Below are positions 26,461 through 34,910 of a DNA stretch of 36,637 nt, piece by piece. Below the pieces are notes generated by a model. That model saw nothing but the letters and a program-made list of their open reading frames with translations. It had not been told where the DNA came from and searched no databases. The number at the start of each line of letters is the position of its first letter. The stretch's first letter is position 1. Source of the stretch: Flavobacterium omnivorum (GTDB lineage Bacteria; Bacteroidota; Bacteroidia; Flavobacteriales; Flavobacteriaceae); the NCBI RefSeq assembly GCF_900099915.1, contig NZ_FNDB01000025.1, forward strand, positions 1 through 36,637. Reading direction: 5' to 3'. Made by a program: the position numbers and the translations under genes.

Positions 26461-28410
26461 ATGCCAAGCAACACAGAATTTGGAAGTATTTCATTTGATT
26501 TACCTAAAAACCAATCAAATGTAATAAAAGTTATAGGGGTCGGTGGTGGCGGAAGTAACGCTATAAATCACATGTTTAAACAAGGGATCAAAGGCGTTGA
26601 TTTTATCGTATGTAATACGGATTCTCAAGCTTTGCAGAGTAGTTCTGTGCCAAATAAAATTCAGTTAGGAGTTCATCTAACGGAGGGACTTGGTGCTGGG
26701 GCAAACCCTGATGTTGGACAGCAGTCTGCAATTGAAAGTATTTCTGAGATTGAGAAAATGCTAGATCGCAACACTAAAATGGTGTTCATTACAGCCGGAA
26801 TGGGCGGTGGAACTGGAACTGGTGCAGCACCTGTTATAGCACAACTAGCAAAAGAAAGAGATATTCTTACGGTTGGGATTGTGACATTGCCTTTCTTATT
26901 TGAAGGTAAAGTGCGTCAGGAACAAGCGTTAATTGGTATAGAAAAATTGCGTAAGCAAGTCGATTCTTTAATTGTTATCAATAATAATAAATTAAGAGAA
27001 GTATATGGGAATCTTGGTTTTAAAGCTGGATTTTCAAAGGCTGATGAAGTTTTGGCCACAGCCTCAAGAGGGATTGCTGAAGTAATTACGCATCACTATA
27101 CGCAGAATATCGATTTAAGAGATGCTAAAACGGTATTGTTCAATAGTGGAACAGCTATTATGGGGTCTTCTGTTTCTTCAGGTGAAAATAGAGCTAAGGA
27201 AGCAATTATTGCAGCTTTGGATTCTCCTTTGTTAAATGATAATAAAATTACTGGTGCCAAAAACGTATTGTTGCTTATCGTTTCTGGAACTAATGAAATT
27301 ACAATTGACGAAATTGGAGAAATTAATGATCATATTCAAGTTGAAGCAGGTCATAATGCTAATATTATTATGGGAGTTGGTGAAGATGAATCTCTTGGAG
27401 ATGCCATCGCAGTAACTATCATTGCTACAGGATTTGATATTGAACAACAAAATGAAATCGTAAATACAGAGCCGAAAAAAATTATTCACACATTAGAGGA
27501 TGAACAAAGAAGTGTGCATAATCTAAGTAGTAAAACAGTAACGGCATTTGATTTGAATACAGAATCACCAGTGTCAAACTCTAGCGGAAGAATTGTTTTC
27601 GATCTAGTAGAAGATATTGTTGTTGCTGAGCCTGCAATCGTTCCTCAACCAGCGATTGCACCAACTACAATTAATAAGGAAGAATTGATGGTTATGTCTG
27701 AATTTATCAAAAATTTAGATGTCACTTTCGAAATAGTTTCTCCTATTACTGATATTGATTTTACAATCACATCTCCTGTAGTTGAAGTAAAAGCAGTGCA
27801 GCCAAAGGTTATCGAGAGACAAGAACAAACTACGTTTTCTTTTGATTTACCCCTTTTTAAAACAGAACCAGTAGATCAAGTACAGGAAAATAAAGTGTTG
27901 TATGAGTTAACGAATGAAACTCGTGATATCAAAGTAAATGAGGCCGTTCAATTTGTTCCTGTGACAGAATTGAGTGATAACGGAATCATCAAGTACTCTC
28001 TAGAAGAATATATGGATCAAGAGCCTGATTTCATGGCTAAACCAGTTGCAAAAATACCAGAAGTGGTTATTCCGGCTGAGTTAAATATTACCATGAAACA
28101 AGTGGAAAGATCTGCACATGCGCCAGAAGATTTTGAGACAATCTCTCCTATGGAAATGACTATCGAAGAGTCGTTGAGAATGAGAGCAGATGAAAGAAGA
28201 AAAAAGCTAAAGGAATTTAATTACAAGTTTCACAACAATGTTTCTAAAATTGATGAATACGAAAAAGAGCCAGCTTACAAAAGATTAGGAATAGATATTT
28301 CAAACAATCAGGCGAATAATACAAATTCAAGGATTTCTGTAGGAACAGATAGCAACAACGATTTGCAGTTGCGTTCAAACAACTCCTATTTGCATGACAA
28401 TGTAGATTAA
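26461..28410 (+). CDS. ftsZ: cell division GTPase FtsZ with long C-terminal extension
   Basis: FtsZ forms the division ring. The protein has 649 residues, far longer than the usual 380-400. The GTPase core (about 20-335) has GGGGSNA at 28-34, GGGTGTG at 115-121 and the T7 loop NIDLRDAK, all intact. A long acidic, Val/Pro/Glu-rich linker runs from about 340 to 570, then a basic helix-like part (RRKKLKEF). Residues 600-611 (YEKEPAYKRLGI) resemble the C-terminal peptide that binds FtsA. About 38 further Asn/Ser-rich residues follow, ending NNSYLHDNVD. It is the last gene of the dcw run and is followed by a strong terminator. Confidence 0.96.
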   Translation: MPSNTEFGSISFDLPKNQSNVIKVIGVGGGGSNAINHMFKQGIKGVDFIVCNTDSQALQSSSVPNKIQLGVHLTEGLGAGANPDVGQQSAIESISEIEKMLDRNTKMVFITAGMGGGTGTGAAPVIAQLAKERDILTVGIVTLPFLFEGKVRQEQALIGIEKLRKQVDSLIVINNNKLREVYGNLGFKAGFSKADEVLATASRGIAEVITHHYTQNIDLRDAKTVLFNSGTAIMGSSVSSGENRAKEAIIAALDSPLLNDNKITGAKNVLLLIVSGTNEITIDEIGEINDHIQVEAGHNANIIMGVGEDESLGDAIAVTIIATGFDIEQQNEIVNTEPKKIIHTLEDEQRSVHNLSSKTVTAFDLNTESPVSNSSGRIVFDLVEDIVVAEPAIVPQPAIAPTTINKEELMVMSEFIKNLDVTFEIVSPITDIDFTITSPVVEVKAVQPKVIERQEQTTFSFDLPLFKTEPVDQVQENKVLYELTNETRDIKVNEAVQFVPVTELSDNGIIKYSLEEYMDQEPDFMAKPVAKIPEVVIPAELNITMKQVERSAHAPEDFETISPMEMTIEESLRMRADERRKKLKEFNYKFHNNVSKIDEYEKEPAYKRLGIDISNNQANNTNSRISVGTDSNNDLQLRSNNSYLHDNVD

Positions 28411-28430
28411 GGAAATCAAGTCAAAAGAAG

Positions 28431-28465
28431 ATAACCCGAAAATTTATTTTTCGGGTTATTTTTTT
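28431..28465 (+). terminator. terminator at the end of the dcw cluster
   Basis: ATAACCCGAAAA at 28431-28442 pairs perfectly with 28448-28459, with a 5-base loop, followed by a run of Ts. It begins 20 bases after the ftsZ stop. Confidence 0.92.
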
Positions 28466-28489
28466 ATGCAACGTGAACAAAGTAATCTA

Positions 28490-28520
28490 TTGTAAATTCC
28501 AGTAAATTTCTTTAAATTTG
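28490..28520 (+). promoter_or_regulatory. promoter for the yqeY-like gene
   Basis: TTG at 28490-28492, a 20-base spacer and TAAATTTG at 28513-28520 fit the Bacteroidota consensus well. A start near 28526 gives a leader of about 150 bases before the ATG at 28679; I see no known riboswitch in it. Confidence 0.7.
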
Positions 28521-28678
28521 CACTTTCTTAATACGGTATTCGTTTCTGTCTTATATCGAAAAGAAACTTTTTTACTGAAAGACTTTTTAGTGTCGCTAGT
28601 TTAAAAAAATTGTTGTCAAAATACTATTTCAACAATCGATTAACTATTGATCGATTAATCAAATTAATAATAAAGAAT

Positions 28679-29128
28679 ATGAGTTTATCAATACAAATCA
28701 TGGACGAAATCAAAACCGCCATGAGAGCCAAAGATACAGTAGCTTTAGAAGCGCTAAGAGCTATTAAATCTGAAATTTTATTGGCGCAGACAGCAACAGG
28801 ATCAAAAGAAGAAATTACTGCCGACGACGAAATAAAATTATTGCAAAAGTTAGTAAAAACTCGAAAAGACAGTGCTAAGATCTTTACCGAACAAAATCGT
28901 ATGGATTTAGCTGAACCAGAATTAGCTCAAATTGCGGTAATAGAAAAATTTTTACCAGCTCAATTAAGCGAAGCGGAAGTAGAAGCAGTAATTGCAAAAA
29001 TTATTAGCGAAACAGGTGCTTCAGGAATAGCTTCAATGGGCAAGGTGATGGGTTTAGCAGCTGCGCAATTAGGTGGAACTGCTGAAGGAAAAACCATTTC
29101 TACGATTGTTAAAAAGTTACTGACGTAA
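28679..29128 (+). CDS. GatB/YqeY domain protein
   Basis: The protein has 149 residues if it starts at 28679 (MSLSIQIMDEIKTAMRAKD), which is the usual length and start of the family. An upstream in-frame ATG at 28610 would add 23 residues with no family match. YqeY proteins share the C-terminal tRNA-binding-like domain of GatB, the amidotransferase subunit; typical segments here are LEALRAIKSEI, KTRKDSA and EKFLPAQLSEAEVE, and the end GKVMGLAAAQLGGTAEGKTIS. The true role is not settled. It has its own promoter after the ftsZ terminator, and a tRNA gene lies 72 bases downstream. Confidence 0.92.
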   Translation: MSLSIQIMDEIKTAMRAKDTVALEALRAIKSEILLAQTATGSKEEITADDEIKLLQKLVKTRKDSAKIFTEQNRMDLAEPELAQIAVIEKFLPAQLSEAEVEAVIAKIISETGASGIASMGKVMGLAAAQLGGTAEGKTISTIVKKLLT

Positions 29129-29129
29129 T

Positions 29130-29156
29130 AATCAATAATTCTTGTTGATTGATTTT
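29130..29156 (+). terminator. weak hairpin after the yqeY-like gene
   Basis: AATCAA at 29130-29135 pairs with TTGATT at 29145-29150, followed by GATTTTTATT. The stem is short and AT-rich, so this is only a possible terminator. Confidence 0.3.
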
Positions 29157-29200
29157 TATTGTAAATATAAAATCGTTAATCATTAATCTCGAATCAACTT

Positions 29201-29274
29201 GACTGCGTAGTTCAACTGGATAGAATATCAGATTTCGACTCTGAGGGTTGCAGGTTCGAACCCTGCCGTGGTCA
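29201..29274 (+). tRNA. tRNA-Arg, anticodon TCG
   Basis: A full cloverleaf of 74 bases can be folded. The acceptor arm GACTGCG pairs with CGTGGTC (two G-T pairs), the D arm GTTC with GAAT, the anticodon arm TCAGA with TCTGA around the loop TTTCGAC, and the T arm GCAGG with CCTGC around TTCGAAC. The anticodon TCG reads CGA and probably other CGN arginine codons. The CCA end is not encoded. A strong hairpin follows at 29281. Confidence 0.93.
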
Positions 29275-29280
29275 CATAGA

Positions 29281-29325
29281 AAAAACCGTAAGTACTATTT
29301 TAAAGTATTTTACGGTTTTTTTTGT
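29281..29325. terminator. bidirectional terminator between tRNA-Arg and the secreted protein gene
   Basis: AAAAACCGTAA near 29281 pairs with TTACGGTTTTT near 29310, with a small bulge and a loop around ATTTTAA. A T run follows on the plus strand and an A run precedes it, so it can serve the tRNA and the convergent gene at 29332. Confidence 0.85.
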
Positions 29326-29331
29326 GTCTTT

Positions 29332-29814
29332 TTACCAATCGTTTTTTGCAGGGTTTTTGATAGTAAACAACTGTATCAAATGCGGATTTAAAGTTTCAGT
29401 ACTATTATTGAATAGAGATGGTTTTTTTAAGGTTTTATTCCTTTTTAATAAGGCTTGCTCGATCGTATACTCATTATTGGCTTGAATTAGCAAGCCATCT
29501 TTGTTAATAATGCGTGGCTCTTCATTAAAGCGTGTGTTAAAAACAGAGACCCGGTATTTATTTTTTTTCACTTCAATTTTGAATTCAGCGACAATCGGAT
29601 GGAGCATTTTGTCACTGAAATTTGTTTTTTTTATAATTCCAGTGGTGTCGGTTTTAAATTCTAATCGTGGATTGCTTTTGAGTTTGGATATGCTTGTTGA
29701 ATCTTCGTAAATATATCTCCAAATTATCAATCCGTCTTCGACACTAAAGTTTTTATTTTGTGCAAATGAAATGTTGTTAATTAATAGAAAAGTGATGAAT
29801 ATTAATTTTTTCAT
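29332..29814 (-). CDS. hypothetical small secreted protein
   Basis: The protein has 160 residues. It starts with a clear signal peptide (MKKLIFITFLLINNISFAQ, cut after about residue 17-19), so it is exported. The mature part has WRYIYEDSTSISKLKSNPRLEF, then an alternating polar/hydrophobic pattern that suggests a beta-rich fold, with a KNDW C-terminus. The combination of an early IIWRYIYED segment, a TTGIIKKTNFSDK segment and short length recalls small uncharacterised proteins of Flavobacteriaceae, but I cannot name a family. It is a single gene between the tRNA terminator and a gene-poor stretch. Confidence 0.7.
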   Translation of the reverse strand: MKKLIFITFLLINNISFAQNKNFSVEDGLIIWRYIYEDSTSISKLKSNPRLEFKTDTTGIIKKTNFSDKMLHPIVAEFKIEVKKNKYRVSVFNTRFNEEPRIINKDGLLIQANNEYTIEQALLKRNKTLKKPSLFNNSTETLNPHLIQLFTIKNPAKNDW

Positions 29815-30068
29815 TCGTAATTATTTCTTTGCGTTAGTAAACCGTTTTATTTCTATTGGTGATTCAAAAGAATACCGTCATGATCTCTATCCCTGTTTTT
29901 AGAAACATTTTAGCGATTGATGACTCTCTTTTGTGTCTTTTATAAATTTTTTAGTTTAACAGGTTTCATTTGATGTATTGCCAATCTTCTTGTGGTAAAT
30001 TCTTAGCAAATACCCCAGTATTAGCTGTTAATAAAAAGTTGATTAAGCTATTTATTAGTTATAACTTA

Positions 30069-30203
30069 TTAATCAAATTTCGTACCTAAAATTGAAAATA
30101 ATGTAAGAGGTTGAATTGGGGCTGAAATTGTAGTGGTTTCGTTTTGTTGTATAAGTGGTTGGGTAGACCAAGACAATTTAATTTCTATCGCCTTCTTTCT
30201 TAT
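30069..30203 (-). pseudogene. possible 3' remnant of a decayed gene
   Basis: On the minus strand an open frame of 44 codons ends at 30069. It has no start codon and is bounded upstream by a stop. It reads IRKKAIEIKLSWSTQPL, then IQQNETTTISAPIQPLTLFS and ends ILGTKFD. The Pro/Thr/Ser pattern looks more protein-like than the surrounding sequence, but it may be chance in AT-rich DNA. No family is recognised. Confidence 0.22.
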
Positions 30204-30363
30204 TTAAATGAACACGTTGCAAGGTTGGTATTTGTGAAGATTATGAAATTTTACGACTTTAAAAGTTGCTGTAGTATTTTGTAATGTGCTTATTTATAGT
30301 TTTAATTCATTTTTAAGGTTGGAATAAAAAGCTAATATTTAAAGTAGTCTGAAATTATTTTGC

Positions 30364-30394
30364 AAAAAAAAACCCTTAGATTTCTCTAAAGGTT
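30364..30394 (-). terminator. terminator of the rplU-rpmA operon
   Basis: On the minus strand AACCTTTAGA pairs with TCTAAGGGTT (one G-T pair) around a GAAA loop, followed by a run of Ts (A run at 30364-30372 on the plus strand). It begins 25 bases after the rpmA stop. Confidence 0.88.
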
Positions 30395-30418
30395 TCTGTT
30401 AATTGGAAGGCAATTCAA

Positions 30419-30685
30419 TTATGCTTCAACTTCGAATGGAAGTATAGAAACATATGACTTGTTATCTCTTTTCTTTTGGAACTTAACAACTCCATCTACT
30501 CTTGCGTGTAGTGTGTGATCTTTACTGATGTAAACATTTGCACCTGGATTATGTTTTGAACCTCTTTGTCTTACGATGATGTTCCCAGCAATAGCAGCTT
30601 GACCACCAAATATCTTAACGCCTAAACGTTTTGATTCTGATTCTCTACCATTCTTAGAACTACCGACACCTTTCTTGTGAGCCAT
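30419..30685 (-). CDS. rpmA: 50S ribosomal protein L27
   Basis: The protein has 88 residues with the L27 signature: [20 protein letters not shown] at the start, then LGVKIFGGQ and GNIIVRQRG, and the H-N-P-G motif KHNPGANV. L27 lies near the peptidyl transferase centre of the large subunit. It begins directly with MAHKKG, so it has no cleavable Firmicutes-type N-terminal extension. It is co-transcribed with rplU, 23 bases upstream. Confidence 0.97.
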   Translation of the reverse strand: MAHKKGVGSSKNGRESESKRLGVKIFGGQAAIAGNIIVRQRGSKHNPGANVYISKDHTLHARVDGVVKFQKKRDNKSYVSILPFEVEA

Positions 30686-30708
30686 GACGTATTAGTTTTA
30701 TTTTGTTA

Positions 30709-31131
30709 TTATTCTTGAGTATCTTCTTTTTTAGCTTTAGCTACCTTTTTCTTAGGAGCTTCAACTTCTTCTGTAGTTGCTTCAGCTGCTGCTTTTTTAG
30801 GAGCCGCTTTTTTAGCACCAACACCAGTAATACCTTCAATTACAATTTGAGTAAGATATTGTCTGTGACCGTTTCTCTTTTTGTATCCTTTTCTTCTTTT
30901 CTTTTTGAAAACGATAACTTTATCTCCTTTTAAGTGTTGTAACACTTTAGCTTCTACTGAAGCACCTTCTATAGCTGGGGCGCCTAAAGTGATAGTTCCG
31001 TTGTCGTCTAATAAAAGAACTTTGTCAAAAGAAACTTTTGAACCTTCTTCATTAGTCAAACGGTTAACATAAACCTTTAAGTCTTTGCTTACTTTGAATT
31101 GTTGCCCTGCTATCTCTACGATTGCATACAT
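30709..31131 (-). CDS. rplU: 50S ribosomal protein L21 with Lys/Ala-rich C-terminal tail
   Basis: The first 100 or so residues are a standard L21 (MYAIVEIAGQQFKVSKD at the start, KVIVFKKKRRKGYKKRNGHRQ late). The protein has 140 residues against about 103 in E. coli; the extra 36 residues are low-complexity Lys, Ala, Glu (KKAAPKKAAAEATTEEVEA and on). Such a tail may contact rRNA or be disordered. The gene has a clear Bacteroidota promoter and leads the operon with rpmA. Confidence 0.96.
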   Translation of the reverse strand: MYAIVEIAGQQFKVSKDLKVYVNRLTNEEGSKVSFDKVLLLDDNGTITLGAPAIEGASVEAKVLQHLKGDKVIVFKKKRRKGYKKRNGHRQYLTQIVIEGITGVGAKKAAPKKAAAEATTEEVEAPKKKVAKAKKEDTQE

Positions 31132-31161
31132 ACTGAATTGTTTTAGTAATTTTTAAGGTTG

Positions 31162-31191
31162 CAAATATACAATTAAATATTGAACCTGCAA
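31162..31191 (-). promoter_or_regulatory. promoter of the rplU-rpmA operon
   Basis: On the minus strand TTG (31191-31189), a 19-base spacer and TATATTTG (31169-31162) give a textbook Bacteroidota promoter. The start near 31155 leaves a leader of about 24 bases to the rplU ATG. Confidence 0.78.
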
Positions 31192-31326
31192 TTAGTACTG
31201 TGAAAATTATTCCCATTCATTAACTTGTTGCTTTTGTAGGACTTTAAATTGAAAAAAAGTGTAATTAAACAGTTGTTAAATTTTAGTTTAGGTTTACTTC
31301 TCATGTAACATTGTTCGCGTAATTGC

Positions 31327-31346
31327 TACTTATACTTATACTTATA
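31327..31346 (+). repeat. short tandem repeat before the M16 peptidase gene
   Basis: TACTTA is repeated three times in a row plus two bases, 20 bases upstream of the ATG at 31367. It lies in the probable leader. It may be only a slippage product; an effect on expression by copy number is possible but not shown. Confidence 0.55.
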
Positions 31347-31366
31347 TTAACAAAATTATTAACCTT

Positions 31367-32692
31367 ATGAAAAATTCATTAATGGCTTTAGGTGCTTTAT
31401 TTATGCTAGGAGGAGTCGCTTCTGCGCAAAAAGTAGCTTTTGAGGAATACAAATTAGACAATGGCTTGCATGTGATTTTGCACAATGATCCATCTGCTCC
31501 TACTGTTATTACATCTGTGATGTACCACGTGGGTGCCAAAGACGAAAATCCGGAAAGAACTGGTTTTGCTCACTTTTTTGAACATTTATTATTTGAAGGA
31601 ACCGAAAATATCAAACGTGGCGAATGGTTTAAAATTGTTACCGGTAATGGTGGAGTGAACAACGCTAACACTACCGATGATAGAACGTATTACTACGAGG
31701 TTTTTCCATCAAACAATTTAGAATTAGGTTTATGGATGGAAGCAGAAAGAATGTTACACCCAGTAATCAACCAAATTGGTGTTGATACTCAAAACGAAGT
31801 GGTAAAAGAAGAAAAAAGACTTCGTGTTGACAATCAGCCTTACGGGAATTTTTTGGCTGAAGTAAAAAAGAACATCTTTACGAAACATCCATACCGTTGG
31901 GCTACAATTGGATCTATGAGTCATTTAGACGCTGCAACATTAGAAGAATTCCAAGCTTTTAACAAGAAATTTTACATCCCGAACAATGCTGTTTTGATTG
32001 TTGCGGGTGATTTCAAAAAAGAACAAGCGAAGGAGTGGATTCAAAAATATTTTGGACCTATCAAAAAAGGAGCTGCTATCCAAAGAGAGACATTTGTTGA
32101 AGAGCCAATTACTCAAACCATAAAAGCTAAATTTGAAGATGCTAATATCCAAATCCCTGCCATCGTAGCAGCGTACAGAACGCCGTCTATGAAAACCAGG
32201 GACGCTAGAGTACTAGACATGATTTCTTCTATTTTAAGTGATGGAAAAAGCTCAAGATTATACAAGAAAATTGTAGACGATAAGAAAATGGCCTTGCAGA
32301 TTGGAGCTTTTAGCAACAACCAAGAAGATTATGGAAGTTACATCATTTACGGTTTGCCACAAGCTCCAAACACTGCCGAGGATATTCTTGCCGAAATTGA
32401 CTTGGAGATCGTAAAACTACAAACAGAATTGATTTCTGAAAAAGACTTACAAAAACTACAAAACAAATTCGAAAACCAATACGTAAACAGCAACTCAACC
32501 ATAGACGGTATAGCTGACAACTTGGCTTCTTATCATTTGTTATACGGTGACGTAAACTTAATCAATACCGAACTCGAAATCTATCATTCTATCACTCGTG
32601 AGGAAATCAGAGATATTGCCAAGAAATATTTAAATCCAAACCAAAGATTAGTTTTGGATTACGTTCCATCTAAAGACAAAGCTCAAAACTAA
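31367..32692 (+). CDS. secreted M16 family zinc peptidase (catalytic member of a pair)
   Basis: The protein has 441 residues. A signal peptide (MKNSLMALGALFMLGGVASA, cut near Ala20) sends it out of the cytoplasm. The inverted zinc motif HFFEH is at 69-73, and the third ligand is in the EVVKEEKR segment near 144-151. An M16 C-terminal domain follows (about 190-430, PNNAVLIVAGDF). With the next gene, 11 bases downstream, it forms a typical two-gene M16 pair, in which this subunit carries the metal site and the other helps to bind substrate. Substrates are probably peptides in the periplasm; the real target is unknown. Confidence 0.93.
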   Translation: MKNSLMALGALFMLGGVASAQKVAFEEYKLDNGLHVILHNDPSAPTVITSVMYHVGAKDENPERTGFAHFFEHLLFEGTENIKRGEWFKIVTGNGGVNNANTTDDRTYYYEVFPSNNLELGLWMEAERMLHPVINQIGVDTQNEVVKEEKRLRVDNQPYGNFLAEVKKNIFTKHPYRWATIGSMSHLDAATLEEFQAFNKKFYIPNNAVLIVAGDFKKEQAKEWIQKYFGPIKKGAAIQRETFVEEPITQTIKAKFEDANIQIPAIVAAYRTPSMKTRDARVLDMISSILSDGKSSRLYKKIVDDKKMALQIGAFSNNQEDYGSYIIYGLPQAPNTAEDILAEIDLEIVKLQTELISEKDLQKLQNKFENQYVNSNSTIDGIADNLASYHLLYGDVNLINTELEIYHSITREEIRDIAKKYLNPNQRLVLDYVPSKDKAQN

Positions 32693-32703
32693 GATATATC
32701 ATT

Positions 32704-34752
32704 ATGAAAAAATCAATATTAATTTTATCAAGCTTGTTCTTAACAGTAATTATGCAAGGACAAATCATCCCTCAGCCAAAACCTGGTCTAGCCCCATCAA
32801 TAAAAATAGGAAAACCAGTAACTTTTGAATTAAAAAATGGTTTGAAAGTTATGGTCGTTGAAAACCATAAATTACCAAGAGTAGCATTCAGTCTGACTTT
32901 AGACAATGATCCGTATGCTGAAGGTGACAAAAAAGGAGTTGCTGACATGACCAGTACTTTAATTGGAAGCGGTACAACTAAAATTTCAAAAACTGCTTTT
33001 AATGAAGAGGTAGATTTCCTGGGAGCAAATATCAATTTTAGTTCTAATGGAGCTTCAGCAAGTGCATTATCTAAATATTCTGGAAGAGTTTTAGAGTTAA
33101 TGGCTGACGGTGCATTAAACCCAAACTTCACACAAGAGGAATTTGACAAAGAGAAAACGAAACTTATCGAAGGCTTAAAAGCGAATGAAAAAAGTGTTTC
33201 GGCAGTAGCAGCAAGAGTTGTAGATGTTTTGACTTATGGGAAAAACCATCCTGCTGGTGAATATGTAAGCGAAGCTACTTTGAAAAACGTAACTATTGCT
33301 GATGTAAAAGCAAATTACAACACTTATTTTGTTCCAAGTAATGCCTACCTAATAATTGTGGGTGATGTAAAATTCAGCGAAACAAAAAAAATGGTAGAGA
33401 AATTCTTTGGTTCATGGAAAAAAGCATCTGCACCTTCGATTTCTTACAGCGATCCAAAAGATGTTTCTGCTACACAAATCAACTTTATTGACATGCCAAA
33501 TGCGGTTCAATCAGAAGTTGCTGTGGTAAATATGTCAAATCTTAAAATGACTGATCCTGATTATTTTGCTGTGTTAGTTGCAAACCAAATTTTAGGTGGT
33601 GACTTTAATAGTTACATTAATATGAACTTAAGAGAAGCTCATGGATGGACGTACGGTGCTAGAACTAGCATTTATGGAGACAAACGTATTTCTACGTTCA
33701 ATGCTTCTACACAAGTTCGTAACGCAGTAACGGACAGTACTGTTGTTGAGATTTTTAAAGAATTCAAAAAAATCAGAACGGAGAAAGTGACTGATGAAAT
33801 GTTAGCCAGCGTAAAAGCAGGATACATTGGACGATTTGTAATGCAAATTGAAAAACCACAAACGGTAGCAGGTTACGCTTTAAGAATCCAAACGCAAAGC
33901 TTGCCAGCTGATTTTTATGAAAATTACATTAAAAACATCAGTGCTGTAACTGCTGACGATATTTTGAGAGTAGCTAATAAATACTTCTTGGCTGATAATA
34001 GCAGAATTGTTATTGTAGGAAAAGCAGCGGATGTAGCTTCTGGATTAGAAAAATTAAAGTTTCCAGTATCGTACTTCGATAAATACGGGAATGCAACCGC
34101 TAAACCAGAATTAAAAAAACCAGTTCCAGCAGGAGTTACTGCCAAAAGCGTTATTGATAATTACATCAAAGCGATTGGTGGAGAAAAAGCAGCATTAGCA
34201 GTAAAAACAATCGTAATGAACGGAACTACAACTATTCCACAAGCACCATCGCCATTGAATTTCACATCCAAAATTGATGCTAAAGGAAAACTTATGGTTG
34301 AATTAGCTATGGGAACGATGAGCATCATGAAACAAGTAGTAAACGAAAAAGGGGCATACGTAATGCAACAAGGGCAACGCCAAAATATCGAAGGCAGCAC
34401 ACTTGCTGATATGAAAGCAGCTGCCACACCATTTGAAGAACTATCCCTTTCTAAAAAACAAGGTTTAACACTTGAAACTATTGAGTCAATTAATGGAAAA
34501 GACGCTTATGCCGTTAAAAACGGTAAAACGACATTGTTTTACGATGTAACTTCTGGTTTAAAATTAGCTGAATCTAAAGTGGTAGAACAAGGCGGTCAAA
34601 GCATCACTCAAACGACCAGTTACGGAGATTACAAAGAAGTTAAAGGAGTGAAAGTTCCTTTTAATATCATCCAAAATGTAGGTTTTGAATTAGACATAAA
34701 AATGTCTGACGTAAAAATCAACGAAGGTGTTACCGATGCTGATTTTCAATAA
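32704..34752 (+). CDS. secreted M16 family protein without zinc motif, with C-terminal extension
   Basis: The protein has 682 residues. A signal peptide ends near MQGQ (19-20). The M16 fold covers about 30-470. At the place of HxxEH the sequence is GVADMTSTL, so the zinc site is lost. The segment NLREAHGWTYGAR is kept; the Arg and Tyr of this segment are known in non-catalytic M16 subunits to help the active partner. From about 480 to 682 there is an extra domain (VIDNYIKAIGGEKAALAVKT and further beta strands, SYGDYKEVKGVKVPF), which resembles LolA/outer-membrane lipoprotein-sorting-like beta folds by pattern only. It follows the catalytic M16 gene by 11 bases and ends at a terminator. Confidence 0.9.
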   Translation: MKKSILILSSLFLTVIMQGQIIPQPKPGLAPSIKIGKPVTFELKNGLKVMVVENHKLPRVAFSLTLDNDPYAEGDKKGVADMTSTLIGSGTTKISKTAFNEEVDFLGANINFSSNGASASALSKYSGRVLELMADGALNPNFTQEEFDKEKTKLIEGLKANEKSVSAVAARVVDVLTYGKNHPAGEYVSEATLKNVTIADVKANYNTYFVPSNAYLIIVGDVKFSETKKMVEKFFGSWKKASAPSISYSDPKDVSATQINFIDMPNAVQSEVAVVNMSNLKMTDPDYFAVLVANQILGGDFNSYINMNLREAHGWTYGARTSIYGDKRISTFNASTQVRNAVTDSTVVEIFKEFKKIRTEKVTDEMLASVKAGYIGRFVMQIEKPQTVAGYALRIQTQSLPADFYENYIKNISAVTADDILRVANKYFLADNSRIVIVGKAADVASGLEKLKFPVSYFDKYGNATAKPELKKPVPAGVTAKSVIDNYIKAIGGEKAALAVKTIVMNGTTTIPQAPSPLNFTSKIDAKGKLMVELAMGTMSIMKQVVNEKGAYVMQQGQRQNIEGSTLADMKAAATPFEELSLSKKQGLTLETIESINGKDAYAVKNGKTTLFYDVTSGLKLAESKVVEQGGQSITQTTSYGDYKEVKGVKVPFNIIQNVGFELDIKMSDVKINEGVTDADFQ

Positions 34753-34773
34753 TCAAAATTTGAATTAACAAAT

Positions 34774-34808
34774 AAAGGCTGTCTATTTTAGGCAGCCTTT
34801 GTTATTTT
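34774..34808 (+). terminator. terminator of the M16 pair
   Basis: AAAGGCTGTC at 34774-34783 pairs with GGCAGCCTTT at 34791-34800 (one G-T pair), with a 7-base loop and a T-rich tail (GTTATTTT). Confidence 0.85.
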
Positions 34809-34910
34809 ATACACATTATTAAAAAAAGTAAAACCGTCCATTCGCGAATATAAATTCTCATCGCTACATAGGGAACACGAAGACTGATCACAACAAACAG
34901 ACCGCTGAGA

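Larger units (their letters stand above)
29815..30418. other. 604-base stretch without a recognisable intact gene
   Basis: The stretch lies between the small secreted protein and rpmA. It is AT-rich. It contains a possible minus-strand gene remnant (30069-30203), a loose inverted repeat (TTGATTAA at 30039 and TTAATCAA at 30069) and, at its right end, the rpmA terminator. No RNA gene was recognised. Confidence 0.5.

Noticed and set aside
28610..28678. Upstream extension of the yqeY-like protein
   Set aside because: The 23 extra residues do not match the family, and the start at 28679 gives the usual length of 149.
30703..30933. A plus-strand frame very rich in Phe and Ser
   Set aside because: It is the mirror of the Lys/Ala-rich tail of rplU on the other strand.
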